This document shows, in pieces, positions 31,585 to 41,168 of a DNA stretch of 64,000 bases. The stretch spans positions 15,234,568 to 15,298,567 of the forward strand of contig CM020618.1 in NCBI GenBank assembly GCA_009829735.1. Direction: 5' to 3'. Under the pieces are notes generated by a model. The model saw only the letters and a program-made list of their open reading frames with translations, made no database searches and was not told the origin of the DNA. Position 1 is the first letter of the stretch. Every line of letters begins with the position of its first letter. The stretch is from Pyropia yezoensis (taxonomy: Eukaryota; Rhodophyta; Bangiophyceae; Bangiales; Bangiaceae). The position numbers and the translations under genes were made by a program.

Positions 31585-32052
31585 TGTGGCAAAAACCACT
31601 CGCACACACAGTACCCAAGTTGGGGCGGTGTGCGAGGGCTGCCTCCCGTGTCGGGGGAACCGGAAGAAGTGCAAGTCGCACACACTCTATCCCTGTTGTG
31701 GGGCAATCCCCCCACGGACAAACAAGAAGATGGTGTGTGGTCCAACAGTTTCTTGGTCGGGACGGGGACGCAGGGCCAAGCCCCGCTGTCCCTCCCCTTA
31801 TCCCCCCAGGGTCCACTCAGAATCTCGCCACTCAGAATCTCCCACCCCAGCACCTGCCCACCGGGCCACACGAAAATTCAAGACGATAAATGCAGAAAAC
31901 CCTCAAATCCAAGTTGGATTTACTACTAAGCTAACTATCCCGAACTTAGGGAATATGGACCCAAATGCAGGGGGAGGAACGGATCAGGCTAGTGGCCTGC
32001 CGCCCCTTGCATGGCACGTGTTGCCCCCTACCTGGGGGTCAATACTGCCACA
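31585..32052 (-). repeat. Family-2 3' LTR
   Basis: 468 bp. Contains a short direct repeat CACTCAGAATCTC at about 31813 and 31829. Identical to 40495-40962 as far as can be read. Confidence 0.95.
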
Positions 32053-32067
32053 CTCCCCTCTCCTCAG
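32053..32067 (-). promoter_or_regulatory. Family-2 polypurine tract
   Basis: Minus-strand CTGAGGAGAGGGGAG abuts the 3' LTR. Confidence 0.8.
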
Positions 32068-32393
32068 TTCCGACCGACCCGGTCGGCCCTGTGAGGGGGT
32101 GCGTAAACGCACGTCTCGGCGTTGGGGGGGACGCGACTTGCTGTCCCCCCTTGAGTACGTAACGCGGATGTGGAGGCGGTCACGTTGGCCGCCCCTCTCC
32201 TCAAGCTTGCCCACTTGGCAGCTTGCTCTCCTCGGTTCACACCTCACCACCACCACCACTTCTCCTTCACCTTACACGGGGCCACCCCACGCTGGGGAGG
32301 CCACCCGTTTACCCACGATCCGAGTCCCCCTCAACTCGAGGCGGGTCTCGTGCCGCGATAGCCAGGACGTCTCTCCCCAACTTGGGGAGAGCC

Positions 32394-34337
32394 ATGGCGA
32401 CTCCGGGAGTGGAGACGGACTCTCTCGATGAGCGTATGGAGGACACCTCCTACGGTGCAGCGCCTGCCGGGACTTCCGGCGGGGGCTCCGCGATCGCTCC
32501 GGGGGGTGGGACTCCCGCGTCACCCGGCTTTGGGTTGACGGCAGGATCTCCCCCGGAGGCGGGACAAGTTGTCCCGCGTGAGGCCTTGGGGCGGTGGTTT
32601 TACCCCGCTTGGCCTCTGTATGAGGAGGGGTTGACTGTTCTTCGCTGTGGCCGACTCGGCGCAGCGATGGGTCGGGTATGGGACCGCCTACGGGAGAAGT
32701 ATCCCCGTAGGGTCGGGTTCCCTGCCGGCTTCAGGACGGACCAGTTTGCCTTCCTGGACGACGAGGAGGTCGAGGACGTGCAGCGGGCCAAGGCCATGGT
32801 GGACCGCGGGGGAACTATCCCGGGTCCCGGCGACTTGCCGACCTTCACTTGGGACGCGGTGGCAACTCGCCCCCCGTACCTTCACGAGGCCGATCCGCAC
32901 ACTCATCACTTTGATGTGCGGATGGAGAAGGACTTCCGGCGAGGTCCCTACTTGGTGACCTCGGCTCAACTTGAGTTTCCTCAGCAGTCTGCTGCCAGTA
33001 AGGAGCAATACTACCCGAAGAAGCCCGAGTGGTGGCCTCAAGTTGAGGTCCCCTACGGGTTCCCGGCATTGTTGCCACGGTTGCTTGACCACTTCGGCTC
33101 CGTCATGTTGACGGCTGGCCCTGATCATCTGGTGTGGGCCATGTTGGCCACCCAGTGGCTCCTCGAGGTCATGTCGACCTGGGTGTCATGTGTTCAGCGG
33201 CGGGGGATGCTCTGGCATCTCCCCCTCCGGCTCATCCAGGGTTTGGAACAGCTCACCCCTCAGCTAGTTGCTGAGGGGTGCTCGTCAGGACAACTCACTC
33301 TACTTGAGGAGATGCTCCGCCTCCACAAGTTTATCGAGTGGGAGAGCATTGAGCACAAGTTGCGCCGCCCCACTCGGGGGCCCAAGGACGATGGCGCACT
33401 TCGCCAGTTCGTGTGGGTCGCTCGTGAACTTCACGACGGCCGTGTGGTCCTACGAGAGGGGTTGGGCATCGGGGACTACCCGTATGCCCCGGGGGTGGAT
33501 CGTCACACTGCGCCACCCCCGGACAAGCCCATAGTTATGGCTGTGCCCTCATATGATGACCATATGACTCAACCTACTGCGGGGGCCCCAAGTCGGGGTC
33601 GCAGTTACACCCGGGTACCGCCACCTCGGCGTGCCCCTCCGCTTCCTCCTGTTCCTTTCCAGCCTCACGGGAACATCCCGATCAGCGTGGCCGTGGAGTC
33701 ATCCACACCGGTGTCTCCCAACTTGGGGGCCACCCTCCTGACGGTATACCCCAAGTTGGTGTTACCGCCCACGCCTCTAACCTCAGAGATGATGATCACC
33801 ACGTTGGTGCGCACCATTTCCTGGTTGGCCGCGTCGACCGCAACCCTCCAAAGTTCCGAGACTCCTCAACTTGAGGAGCGCGTTCGTACTGCAGTGGCGA
33901 CCGCGAGTTGCGAGTCGGTGGCGGAGTTTATGACGGCCGAGTTGGCTCGCATTGGGGCTATTATGCCCCAGCCAACCCCACTTGGGCGTGGCAAGCGTCG
34001 TGCGAGCCGGGCATACTCGCCTCCTCGCCGTCGTCGCCGTCACTCGCGGCGCTCTCCCTCCGTGTCGGAAGACGAGTTGTCTTACTCCGTCTCGGAGTCC
34101 TCTACCCCATCGGAGACGGAGTCTGTCCAGCGTCTGCGTCGCAAACTTGCGCGCAAGACCAGGCAGAAGAGTAGCCACGGTCGGCGCCACTTGCGCGACC
34201 GTGAGGGGCGCGACGGTTCCGACTTGGAGCCGCCGCCCCTTCCAACGAGTGGAGACCGTTATCGGCGTGGGTCTCGCCGCTCGCCTCCACGTGAGGGCGA
34301 GGGCCGTGGAGTGGGAGAGTCTAGCATGCGTGCCTAG
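32394..34337 (+). CDS. Family-2 antisense ORF (aORF), unknown function
   Basis: 647 residues from the ATG at 32394, transcribed toward pol from the 3' LTR side; its stop lies 111 bp from the pol stop (convergent). No known domain is recognised. Layout: acidic/Gly-rich N-terminus, central mostly helical globular part (about residues 60-370) with EQYYPKKPEWWPQVEVPYGF and LATQWLLEVMSTW, a Pro-rich linker, and a C-terminal Arg/Ser-rich segment (RRRRRHSRRSPSVSED) followed by a basic part, suggesting nucleic-acid binding or nuclear location. The family-3 element has an ORF of similar size, position and orientation (57827-59944) sharing YYPK, VE[VI]P.GF and LA..[QH]WL.EV in order. Conservation of an intact 1.9-kb frame opposite to pol argues for a real gene. 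Antisense ORFs are known in some plant Ty3/gypsy elements; similarity to those was not testable. Confidence 0.75.
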   Translation: MATPGVETDSLDERMEDTSYGAAPAGTSGGGSAIAPGGGTPASPGFGLTAGSPPEAGQVVPREALGRWFYPAWPLYEEGLTVLRCGRLGAAMGRVWDRLREKYPRRVGFPAGFRTDQFAFLDDEEVEDVQRAKAMVDRGGTIPGPGDLPTFTWDAVATRPPYLHEADPHTHHFDVRMEKDFRRGPYLVTSAQLEFPQQSAASKEQYYPKKPEWWPQVEVPYGFPALLPRLLDHFGSVMLTAGPDHLVWAMLATQWLLEVMSTWVSCVQRRGMLWHLPLRLIQGLEQLTPQLVAEGCSSGQLTLLEEMLRLHKFIEWESIEHKLRRPTRGPKDDGALRQFVWVARELHDGRVVLREGLGIGDYPYAPGVDRHTAPPPDKPIVMAVPSYDDHMTQPTAGAPSRGRSYTRVPPPRRAPPLPPVPFQPHGNIPISVAVESSTPVSPNLGATLLTVYPKLVLPPTPLTSEMMITTLVRTISWLAASTATLQSSETPQLEERVRTAVATASCESVAEFMTAELARIGAIMPQPTPLGRGKRRASRAYSPPRRRRRHSRRSPSVSEDELSYSVSESSTPSETESVQRLRRKLARKTRQKSSHGRRHLRDREGRDGSDLEPPPLPTSGDRYRRGSRRSPPREGEGRGVGESSMRA

Positions 34338-34448
34338 TTGGCAGCTGCCTTTGTTGTGAGAGTGTGAGGGTTAGGGCTGTAGTTTAAAGCCACTCTGCGT
34401 ACCACTTCGACTTGAAGCACTCTCTTGGCACTGTTGCTCGGCCTTCCC

Positions 34449-37400
34449 TCACGTTGAGGGAGGGCTGTTAGGGTCTATCTCGTTCCGGGCACAGTACGCC
34501 CGGACCTTCTCAGCAGGAAGGTCCTCCACATACTCCCACGTATCATCCTTGGCTTTGTAGCCAAACCAACGCACCCTCAACATGAGGCGGTCAGTATCCT
34601 CATCCCAGCCGTGGTCGATGAACTTGTCGAACACGTACTCCTGCGGGCCCTGTTTGGCTGCAGGCAGCGAGGGCAGGCGCCACGTTTTCAAAGCACGCGC
34701 CCAAGCTGGGTCGCCTGCAGGCGGTGGTGCAACTTTGACCACGTCCTGTCCGTTCACTGTGCGGACCCCATCGTCACTTTCGATGGTGAAGCGCCGCCCA
34801 TCAGTACGAAGGACCTGGTACGGCCCCTTCGTCTGGAACACCAACTTACCCCCAGTTGGGGTGTGTGAGTGGACCAATACCCAGTCACCCTGCTCGGGGA
34901 CATGCTTGGCGTTGCGCACCTTTTTGTCAAAGGTACGCTTGTAGCGCTTTTGTGCTTTGTCCATCTCAGCCCTGACTTTAGGGATGAGGTTTTCAAGCCT
35001 AGCAGCGAACTCCGCCTTACTCTCAGTAGGAGTGGGCGTACTGCCACCATCCTCCCTAGTTGGGAGCGGCCGCCGCACGGCAATAGACCGCACGCGACGG
35101 GGGGTCACAAAAGCGAGGGGTACTTCCCCGGTAGATGAGTGAACCTGCGAATTGTAGGCAGTGGTCAGAATAGAAATGTATTGGTCCCACGTCTTCACGT
35201 GCTCACTCACATAATGGCGCAGCTGCCTAACAATAGTTTTGTTGAAGCGCTCCACCTGCCCATTAGTTTGTGGGTGGTAGGGGGTGGCATAGTTTGCCTT
35301 AACCCCCAACATATCCAGCACTCCTTGAAACAGTACAGACGCAAATTGCGGTCCATTGTCCGATAGTGTACTATCCGGAATGCCATACGCGGCAACCCAG
35401 TGATCTAGGAAGGCTGACACGACCGACATGGCCGTGATCTCTGCCAGTGGGATCGCTCGCGTAAGTTTCGTGAAGCGGTCACAGATGACCAGGAGGTACT
35501 GGTTGCCCTCCTCGGTCACTGGCAGTGGCCCAAGGATGTCCATCGCCAACGCGGCGAAGGGCTCCTTGGCCGGGAACAATAGCATAGCCGTAGTAGGCCG
35601 CCGTTCCATCAGACGGTTCTGTGCACAACTTGTGCAGGCAGCCACCCAACTGTAGATGTCCACCACCATGGACGGCCAGTAGTACCTGGTCCTCAGGGTC
35701 TGGTACAGTTTACTAGACCCCAGGTGTCCACCCGTGGGAGCGTTATGCTCCCTCTCAAGGATACTGTCCTTGAGGGATGCGGGGACGACAAGTTGTTCGG
35801 TCCCCTGGAATACCCCCCTCCTCATGAGGAGGCCATCGTCTCCCAGGAAGAACCGCGTCTCCGCCACTGTATCCAGGGTATCCCTCTGCGACTTGCAGAA
35901 GGGATCCTCGGCCTGGGCCTTCACTACTTCGTCCAGGGACAGGGGCAAGTACTTCTTGTTCCCTGGCGCCTCGGGATTCAACGCCTGACCCGAGCGCGTG
36001 ACTACCCCCACGATGGGGATGTCCTCATCGACTGGGGTGGTGTCCAGTCCCTCGGTAGGTACCCGAGAGAGGCCGTCGGCAAGGGCATGTTGCCTGCCAG
36101 GTCGGTACTCAATATCAAAGTTGAAGGGTGCAAGTCGCACCCTCCACCGGTTGAGACGAGTGTTCGTACAGTCCGTCTTGAAGATGAACTGCAACGCGCG
36201 GTGGTCACAGCGGATGAGGAACTTCTCACCCTCTAGGTAGTGACGAAGTGACGTCACCGCCCATACCACTGCGAGTCCTTCCAACTCGGTGACTCCGTAG
36301 TTCTTCTCGGCCGAGTTTAGCCCCTTGCTGAAGTATCCCACCGGCAAGTACTCCTTGTCCGGCTGTTGCTGAAGCAACACACAACCAAGTTGGTCGTAGC
36401 TAGCGTCCACATCCAGGATGTAGTGGCCTCCCAACCTGGGAATAGCCAGGATAGGGGGCTTCAGCAGAAGGTCCCGAAGAGTCTCAAAGGATTCCTGCTC
36501 CACCCGACTTGGGGGAGGCAGGTTCTTCGGTAGCGTTGAGCTCACTAACTCATTCAACGGCTTCGCCACTTTGGCGAAGCCCTTAGTGAAACGTCGGTAC
36601 ACGTTACACATCCCGAGGAAGCTCCTCATATGGGTCTGGGTCCGGGGGTACTGAGCCTTGCGGATGGCCCTCAAGTTTTTCTCGTTGACACTGAGACGCC
36701 CCGGACGGACAACATGTCCCAAGTACTCCACCTCTTGAGTGAAGAGGTGGCACTTACTCGCCTTCAGTGACACTCCGGCGTCAGCAAGTAGCTTGAACAC
36801 CTGGCCAAGATGGCCAATGTGTTCCTCCGGACTTCGGGAGAACACAATGATATCGTCTAGGTACACGAGACAGATCTGCCACCGTACTCCGGCCAGAATC
36901 ATGTCCATAGCGCGCTGGAAAGTTGCCGGCGCGTTACACAGGCCAAACGGTAGGCGCTTGCACTGGTAGGTACCACAGTGACAGGTAAAGGTAGTTTTAT
37001 GCCTGTCCTCCGGGGCAATGGGAATTTGCCAGTACCCCGCGTTACAGTCCAGGGTAGAGAACACGTTTGCCTCCCCCAGAGAGTCCAGACAGTCATCCAT
37101 CCGAGGTAGGGGATAACTATCCTTCACCGTGCTCTCGTTGAGCTTACGGTAGTCGATACAGAACCGGGGGGTCCCATCAACTTTGGGGACGATCACCACC
37201 GGACTCGCCCACTCGGCGTTGCTGGCCTCGATCACATCGAGGGCCTCCATGCGAGCAACTTGCTCCTTAACGAGGGCCCTTGAACGGGGTCCCCCCCTAT
37301 ACGGTTGTTGGCGTATAGGGGGCGCACCGGGTTTCAACTCGATCCGGTGTTGGGTAGCTCTCATGAGTCCCAATTGACCATCCCACAACTTGTGATATTG

Positions 37401-38432
37401 GTCCAAGAGGCGTTCAACTTGAACCCTCAACCTGGGTGGAACACCCTCCATGTTTACCTGGGGCCGAGGAGAGGCGGCCGACTTGGCTTGATGCTTCTCC
37501 TTTCCGGACTTCGGGTCGCTACTTGCGCCCGCGCTGAGGGTGACCGCTACTACCGGTCCCTCGTGTTGGTCGATATAGCCGAACTTGGCCCCCGACTTGA
37601 AGAACTTGGGCGACGAGCTCAGGTTCATCACCTGGATCCTCCACGGGACTCCGGCTTTGGAGTCCATCGTGCCCAGGGCAACATGCACTTGGTGCTTGCG
37701 AGCAAGACGGGGGTTAGGGTGCACCAACCCGTTCCCCGCATAATCAGTTACAACATCCACGTGCGCCACCGAGTTGGGGGGCAACGTGACTTTACGGGCT
37801 AAACGCAGAGTAGCAGTAAACCCTTCCCTCACAGAACAAACAGGCTTCGACTGTGAAACTGTCACAGGAGCCACAGACTTTCCCTTACCAAGGATGGGGA
37901 TAGTCTCCCCATTCATCAACTTGACCCAGTACTCAGGGCCACAAATCAAAGGCACTTGTGTTACGACATAAGGGGTACCCAGAAGCAGGGGTACCGATAT
38001 ATTCTCAACTACACCATAGGTCACGTCGACCTCATGGGTCCCCAACCGAGTTGGTAGGGTCACGGCACCAACGATGGGAAGTACCCCACCATTGATATCG
38101 ATCAGATGGTCAGCTTTAGACTTCCAGCGTTGGAGCCTCATCCCCTTTGGTAATAGCGACTTGCGTATCAAGGAGGCTCCTGACCCGGTATCAAGTACGA
38201 TACGGGCACAACAGGCGCGGCCGGGGGCAAGTTGCACCCGTCCAGCCACCTGGAAGTTCTCACCCGTCAGCACCGCGATGACCCGACGTGGGTTTACGTT
38301 CTTGGGAAGTCCCACCCGAGGTGGGCGGACTCCCTTAGGTCGCCGCAGTATCCGACACGGTTGGTTCGTCCTCTTGGCCCACTTGGCCGAGGCTGCCGTT
38401 GTGAGCTTCGGACGACCAGCTCCAACGGTCAT
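34449..38432 (-). CDS. pol: Family-2 Pol polyprotein
   Basis: 1327 residues, intact. Protease DTG at residues 81-83 (IVLDTGSGASLI); reverse transcriptase with YLDD at about 524-527 (CLVYLDDIIVFS); RNase H starting at YILDVDASYDQLG; integrase with a zinc-binding HNAPTGGHLG ... CTSCAQ, then AMDILGPLPV, LSDNGPQFAS and NGQVERFNKT carrying D, D and E; a GPY/F-like element TKGPYQVL; and a C-terminal chromodomain-like segment (YVFDKFIDHGW, LRVRWFGYKAKDDTWEY). The ATG overlaps the gag TGA as ATGA. Thus pol is a separate frame probably translated by termination-reinitiation or frameshifting, not a simple fusion. Confidence 0.95.
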   Translation of the reverse strand: MTVGAGRPKLTTAASAKWAKRTNQPCRILRRPKGVRPPRVGLPKNVNPRRVIAVLTGENFQVAGRVQLAPGRACCARIVLDTGSGASLIRKSLLPKGMRLQRWKSKADHLIDINGGVLPIVGAVTLPTRLGTHEVDVTYGVVENISVPLLLGTPYVVTQVPLICGPEYWVKLMNGETIPILGKGKSVAPVTVSQSKPVCSVREGFTATLRLARKVTLPPNSVAHVDVVTDYAGNGLVHPNPRLARKHQVHVALGTMDSKAGVPWRIQVMNLSSSPKFFKSGAKFGYIDQHEGPVVAVTLSAGASSDPKSGKEKHQAKSAASPRPQVNMEGVPPRLRVQVERLLDQYHKLWDGQLGLMRATQHRIELKPGAPPIRQQPYRGGPRSRALVKEQVARMEALDVIEASNAEWASPVVIVPKVDGTPRFCIDYRKLNESTVKDSYPLPRMDDCLDSLGEANVFSTLDCNAGYWQIPIAPEDRHKTTFTCHCGTYQCKRLPFGLCNAPATFQRAMDMILAGVRWQICLVYLDDIIVFSRSPEEHIGHLGQVFKLLADAGVSLKASKCHLFTQEVEYLGHVVRPGRLSVNEKNLRAIRKAQYPRTQTHMRSFLGMCNVYRRFTKGFAKVAKPLNELVSSTLPKNLPPPSRVEQESFETLRDLLLKPPILAIPRLGGHYILDVDASYDQLGCVLLQQQPDKEYLPVGYFSKGLNSAEKNYGVTELEGLAVVWAVTSLRHYLEGEKFLIRCDHRALQFIFKTDCTNTRLNRWRVRLAPFNFDIEYRPGRQHALADGLSRVPTEGLDTTPVDEDIPIVGVVTRSGQALNPEAPGNKKYLPLSLDEVVKAQAEDPFCKSQRDTLDTVAETRFFLGDDGLLMRRGVFQGTEQLVVPASLKDSILEREHNAPTGGHLGSSKLYQTLRTRYYWPSMVVDIYSWVAACTSCAQNRLMERRPTTAMLLFPAKEPFAALAMDILGPLPVTEEGNQYLLVICDRFTKLTRAIPLAEITAMSVVSAFLDHWVAAYGIPDSTLSDNGPQFASVLFQGVLDMLGVKANYATPYHPQTNGQVERFNKTIVRQLRHYVSEHVKTWDQYISILTTAYNSQVHSSTGEVPLAFVTPRRVRSIAVRRPLPTREDGGSTPTPTESKAEFAARLENLIPKVRAEMDKAQKRYKRTFDKKVRNAKHVPEQGDWVLVHSHTPTGGKLVFQTKGPYQVLRTDGRRFTIESDDGVRTVNGQDVVKVAPPPAGDPAWARALKTWRLPSLPAAKQGPQEYVFDKFIDHGWDEDTDRLMLRVRWFGYKAKDDTWEYVEDLPAEKVRAYCARNEIDPNSPPST

Positions 38433-40375
38433 TCGTTTCCCGCCGACTTGGCGTCCGAATCTGAGGGCGAAGGGGACGACGACGAGTCCGAGGACGACGT
38501 GTCCGCCCCCTCCGTCGAGGGTGTGGCGACCGCCACCACTGGTCGAGACCCACCCTCGCGGCGTGAACGCACTTCGTTCGTAGCCGACTTCTTACTCGCA
38601 TTCCTAACAAGCTGTTGGATGCGTTTACTCAACTTGGGGCAATCATATGCCCAGTGACCATCGGAGTTGCAGTTCCAACACCGATGATCAGTTCCCGGAG
38701 GGGTCTTCCCAACTGGGGAAGACGACGAGGTACCTTGGGAAGTTCCCACGGCAGCTACCACCCTCTCCTTGCGGATTCGGCGTGCCTCTCGCAACTCTCT
38801 GGCCTGGCGCGCCTCTTCCCGTTCCTTGGCCAACTCGGCCTGACGCTCCTGGCGTTGTTCTTCCCGCAACTTGCGGTAGGCCTCGCCTCTGCGGTAGGCG
38901 AACCTAGCCAACTCGGCCAGGGTCGCCCGGGCAGTGTTATGCTCCCGGGTCTCCATCCGGACTGACCAGTGGAGTCCTTCCACAAACCGACTCTTCACCA
39001 CAGCTTGTGGATGAAGAAACCCACAAAGATTGTTGAGCTTACGGACCCGCTCCGCAAAGGACAACTCGTCCTCCGCCTCTTCCTGATGGGCTTGCGTAAA
39101 CTCCTCGACTTGAGAAGCCAACGCCGCTTCATCAACCATGGCCCTCAACAACCAGTTGACGAGCTCCAAATAGGACGTCACCTCCCCAGCGCCTCCACTT
39201 GAGGAGCTGGGCATGACGGACATAAGTTCTGTCCGCAGGTCTCCCTTCGTAAACTCCTGTAGCATGTAAAAAGCCATGCCTTCACTTATGGCATTGTCGT
39301 CACAGGCTTTTGTGAAACGACGTAGGAACTCAAAGACACGGAGGGGGGGAGTTCCATCCCACTCCGCTCTGTGCCCAAAAGAATGAAGTGCATTCTTCTT
39401 GGCACGGCCCATAGCTCGGGCCTGGTCAGGACCATACGCCACCGACTTGTTGTGGAGAGCGTAGGTCTCACAGTCAAAGATCCGCTGGTAGACCGGGTTG
39501 GCTACCTGAATCTTGGGCGGCACCTCACGTTGAGGGAACAGCCGCTGTGGCACTGGGGTAAGTCCACCCTCAGTGCCTGTAGTCTGGTACGGCGAGCTTG
39601 GTGTAGCCGCCGGCGTTTCCGAGGGGAACTCCCCCGTGAAGGGCGTACGCCCCACCGCGTATGGTGTGGCTCCCTCGTTGGGAGTCACAGGTGTCGCCCC
39701 CAGTTCGGGGCGACCCGAGATAGGCGTGGGGAGGGATTCCCCCTGCGCCTGTGGGCTCGAAAGCCCCAATCCGGTCTGGACATTCAGGCCATCTGGCAAA
39801 CTCGCTACAATCTGATTCAGAATAGTATTCGTCATCGTGACCACCAGGTCCGGCAAAGTCTGCCGCAACACATTGGTCGCCTCCCGACGGACAGTTTCCG
39901 CGAGGAGTGGATTGACGACTCCAGTTGAGTCTCGGTCCGCCTCCGGGAGTCCACCTGAGGGGTAACCACGTTCCTCAGGGGTCTCAACCGGGGGCATGGG
40001 CGCGAGCCCATCGCCGACCAACGGAGGTCCGCCGTCCTCCGAAAGCCTAGTTGGCGATGGCTCCATGCCAAAGTTGGCTCCAACCCGAGTGGAACTCGCG
40101 GGGACAGTCCTCACCCCTTGGGACGTTCCCGTTGAGTATACCACGCGGTGGCCAGACTTCGGCCCACCCACGTCAGAAGTGTCACCCGAGTGAACTCCCG
40201 ACTGAGTCGGGGTGGCCTGTTGCCCGCCCGCACTTCCAGTCCTGCTGGCTTGAGGGACCTCTAGTCCCTCTGCGACCCCAGGTAAACCCACCTGTGTCTC
40301 ACCAGTATTCAAAGGCACTGAAGTACGTGCGTCACCCGTGTACTCCCCGGACGACGGGGGGTCCGAGCTAGCCAT
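38429..40375 (-). CDS. gag: Family-2 Gag
   Basis: 648 residues from the ATG at 40375; the frame also runs back to a GTG at 40399. The first 270 residues are low-complexity Pro/Ser/Thr/Gly-rich. The capsid-like core follows (LRVFEFLRRFTKACDD, YLELVNWLLRAMVDE, LSFAERVRKLNNL), then a long charged helix rich in RQE/KERE, then one CCHC knuckle CWNCNSDGHWAYDC and an acidic Ser-rich tail. Its stop overlaps the pol start (ATGA). It forms the virus-like particle and packages RNA. Confidence 0.93.
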   Translation of the reverse strand: MASSDPPSSGEYTGDARTSVPLNTGETQVGLPGVAEGLEVPQASRTGSAGGQQATPTQSGVHSGDTSDVGGPKSGHRVVYSTGTSQGVRTVPASSTRVGANFGMEPSPTRLSEDGGPPLVGDGLAPMPPVETPEERGYPSGGLPEADRDSTGVVNPLLAETVRREATNVLRQTLPDLVVTMTNTILNQIVASLPDGLNVQTGLGLSSPQAQGESLPTPISGRPELGATPVTPNEGATPYAVGRTPFTGEFPSETPAATPSSPYQTTGTEGGLTPVPQRLFPQREVPPKIQVANPVYQRIFDCETYALHNKSVAYGPDQARAMGRAKKNALHSFGHRAEWDGTPPLRVFEFLRRFTKACDDNAISEGMAFYMLQEFTKGDLRTELMSVMPSSSSGGAGEVTSYLELVNWLLRAMVDEAALASQVEEFTQAHQEEAEDELSFAERVRKLNNLCGFLHPQAVVKSRFVEGLHWSVRMETREHNTARATLAELARFAYRRGEAYRKLREEQRQERQAELAKEREEARQARELREARRIRKERVVAAVGTSQGTSSSSPVGKTPPGTDHRCWNCNSDGHWAYDCPKLSKRIQQLVRNASKKSATNEVRSRREGGSRPVVAVATPSTEGADTSSSDSSSSPSPSDSDAKSAGNE

Positions 40376-40479
40376 GTTGGCTAACGATCCGTATGACACG
40401 GTCCAAGTCCACCGTTCCTCTGAGACAGAGGGCCCCCTACACCCGGGTGCACCCGGAGGTAAAGTTTACCTCTATCCCC

Positions 40480-40492
40480 TGCTGCTCCACCA
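40480..40492 (-). promoter_or_regulatory. Family-2 primer-binding site
   Basis: Minus-strand TGGTGGAGCAGCA begins two bases inside the 5' LTR, the same spacing as in family 1. The tRNA partner would end in CCACCA; its identity is not determined. Confidence 0.55.
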
Positions 40493-40494
40493 AA

Positions 40495-40962
40495 TGTGGC
40501 AAAAACCACTCGCACACACAGTACCCAAGTTGGGGCGGTGTGCGAGGGCTGCCTCCCGTGTCGGGGGAACCGGAAGAAGTGCAAGTCGCACACACTCTAT
40601 CCCTGTTGTGGGGCAATCCCCCCACGGACAAACAAGAAGATGGTGTGTGGTCCAACAGTTTCTTGGTCGGGACGGGGACGCAGGGCCAAGCCCCGCTGTC
40701 CCTCCCCTTATCCCCCCAGGGTCCACTCAGAATCTCGCCACTCAGAATCTCCCACCCCAGCACCTGCCCACCGGGCCACACGAAAATTCAAGACGATAAA
40801 TGCAGAAAACCCTCAAATCCAAGTTGGATTTACTACTAAGCTAACTATCCCGAACTTAGGGAATATGGACCCAAATGCAGGGGGAGGAACGGATCAGGCT
40901 AGTGGCCTGCCGCCCCTTGCATGGCACGTGTTGCCCCCTACCTGGGGGTCAATACTGCCACA
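40495..40962 (-). repeat. Family-2 5' LTR
   Basis: 468 bp, matching the LTR at 31585-32052 base for base as far as read. Confidence 0.95.
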
Positions 40963-41168
40963 CGCCAGCAGGCTTTTGCCCCCCTGGTTGGGCGCTCCCA
41001 CCGAACTGGGCGTCTCAGATGTCCGAGCCGTTCCAGCCCGGTAGCCAGCAGTTTGTGGCGGCGCCGCCGGCACCCTGGCCTGGCGGTCCTCTCCCTTCCA
41101 TTGGGAGCGCCGGCTTGGCTGCGCCATCCTCTCCTGGCGATGGCAGTGGCCACCGCGCTGGCAGCTGA
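40963..41168 (+). pseudogene. MULE-like transposase gene, 3' tail
   Basis: After removing the family-2 element and one CGCCA, the host sequence continues with an open frame FGFGAPAGFC, PPNWASQMSEPFQP, then a Pro/Gly/Gln-rich tail ending at TGA 41166-41168. A second frame is also open to 41184. Which frame is used depends on the unresolved upstream frameshift. Confidence 0.45.

Larger units (their letters stand above)
31585..40962 (-). mobile_element. Family-2 Ty3/gypsy chromovirus with antisense ORF, complete
   Basis: 9378-bp element: LTRs 31585-32052 and 40495-40962 (468 bp each, identical by eye), ends TGTGGCA/TGCCACA, 5-bp target duplication CGCCA. Gag and pol are on the minus strand and uninterrupted. 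A 647-residue ORF on the plus strand lies between pol and the 3' LTR. Identical LTRs and intact genes mean a very recent insertion; it is potentially active. Confidence 0.97.
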
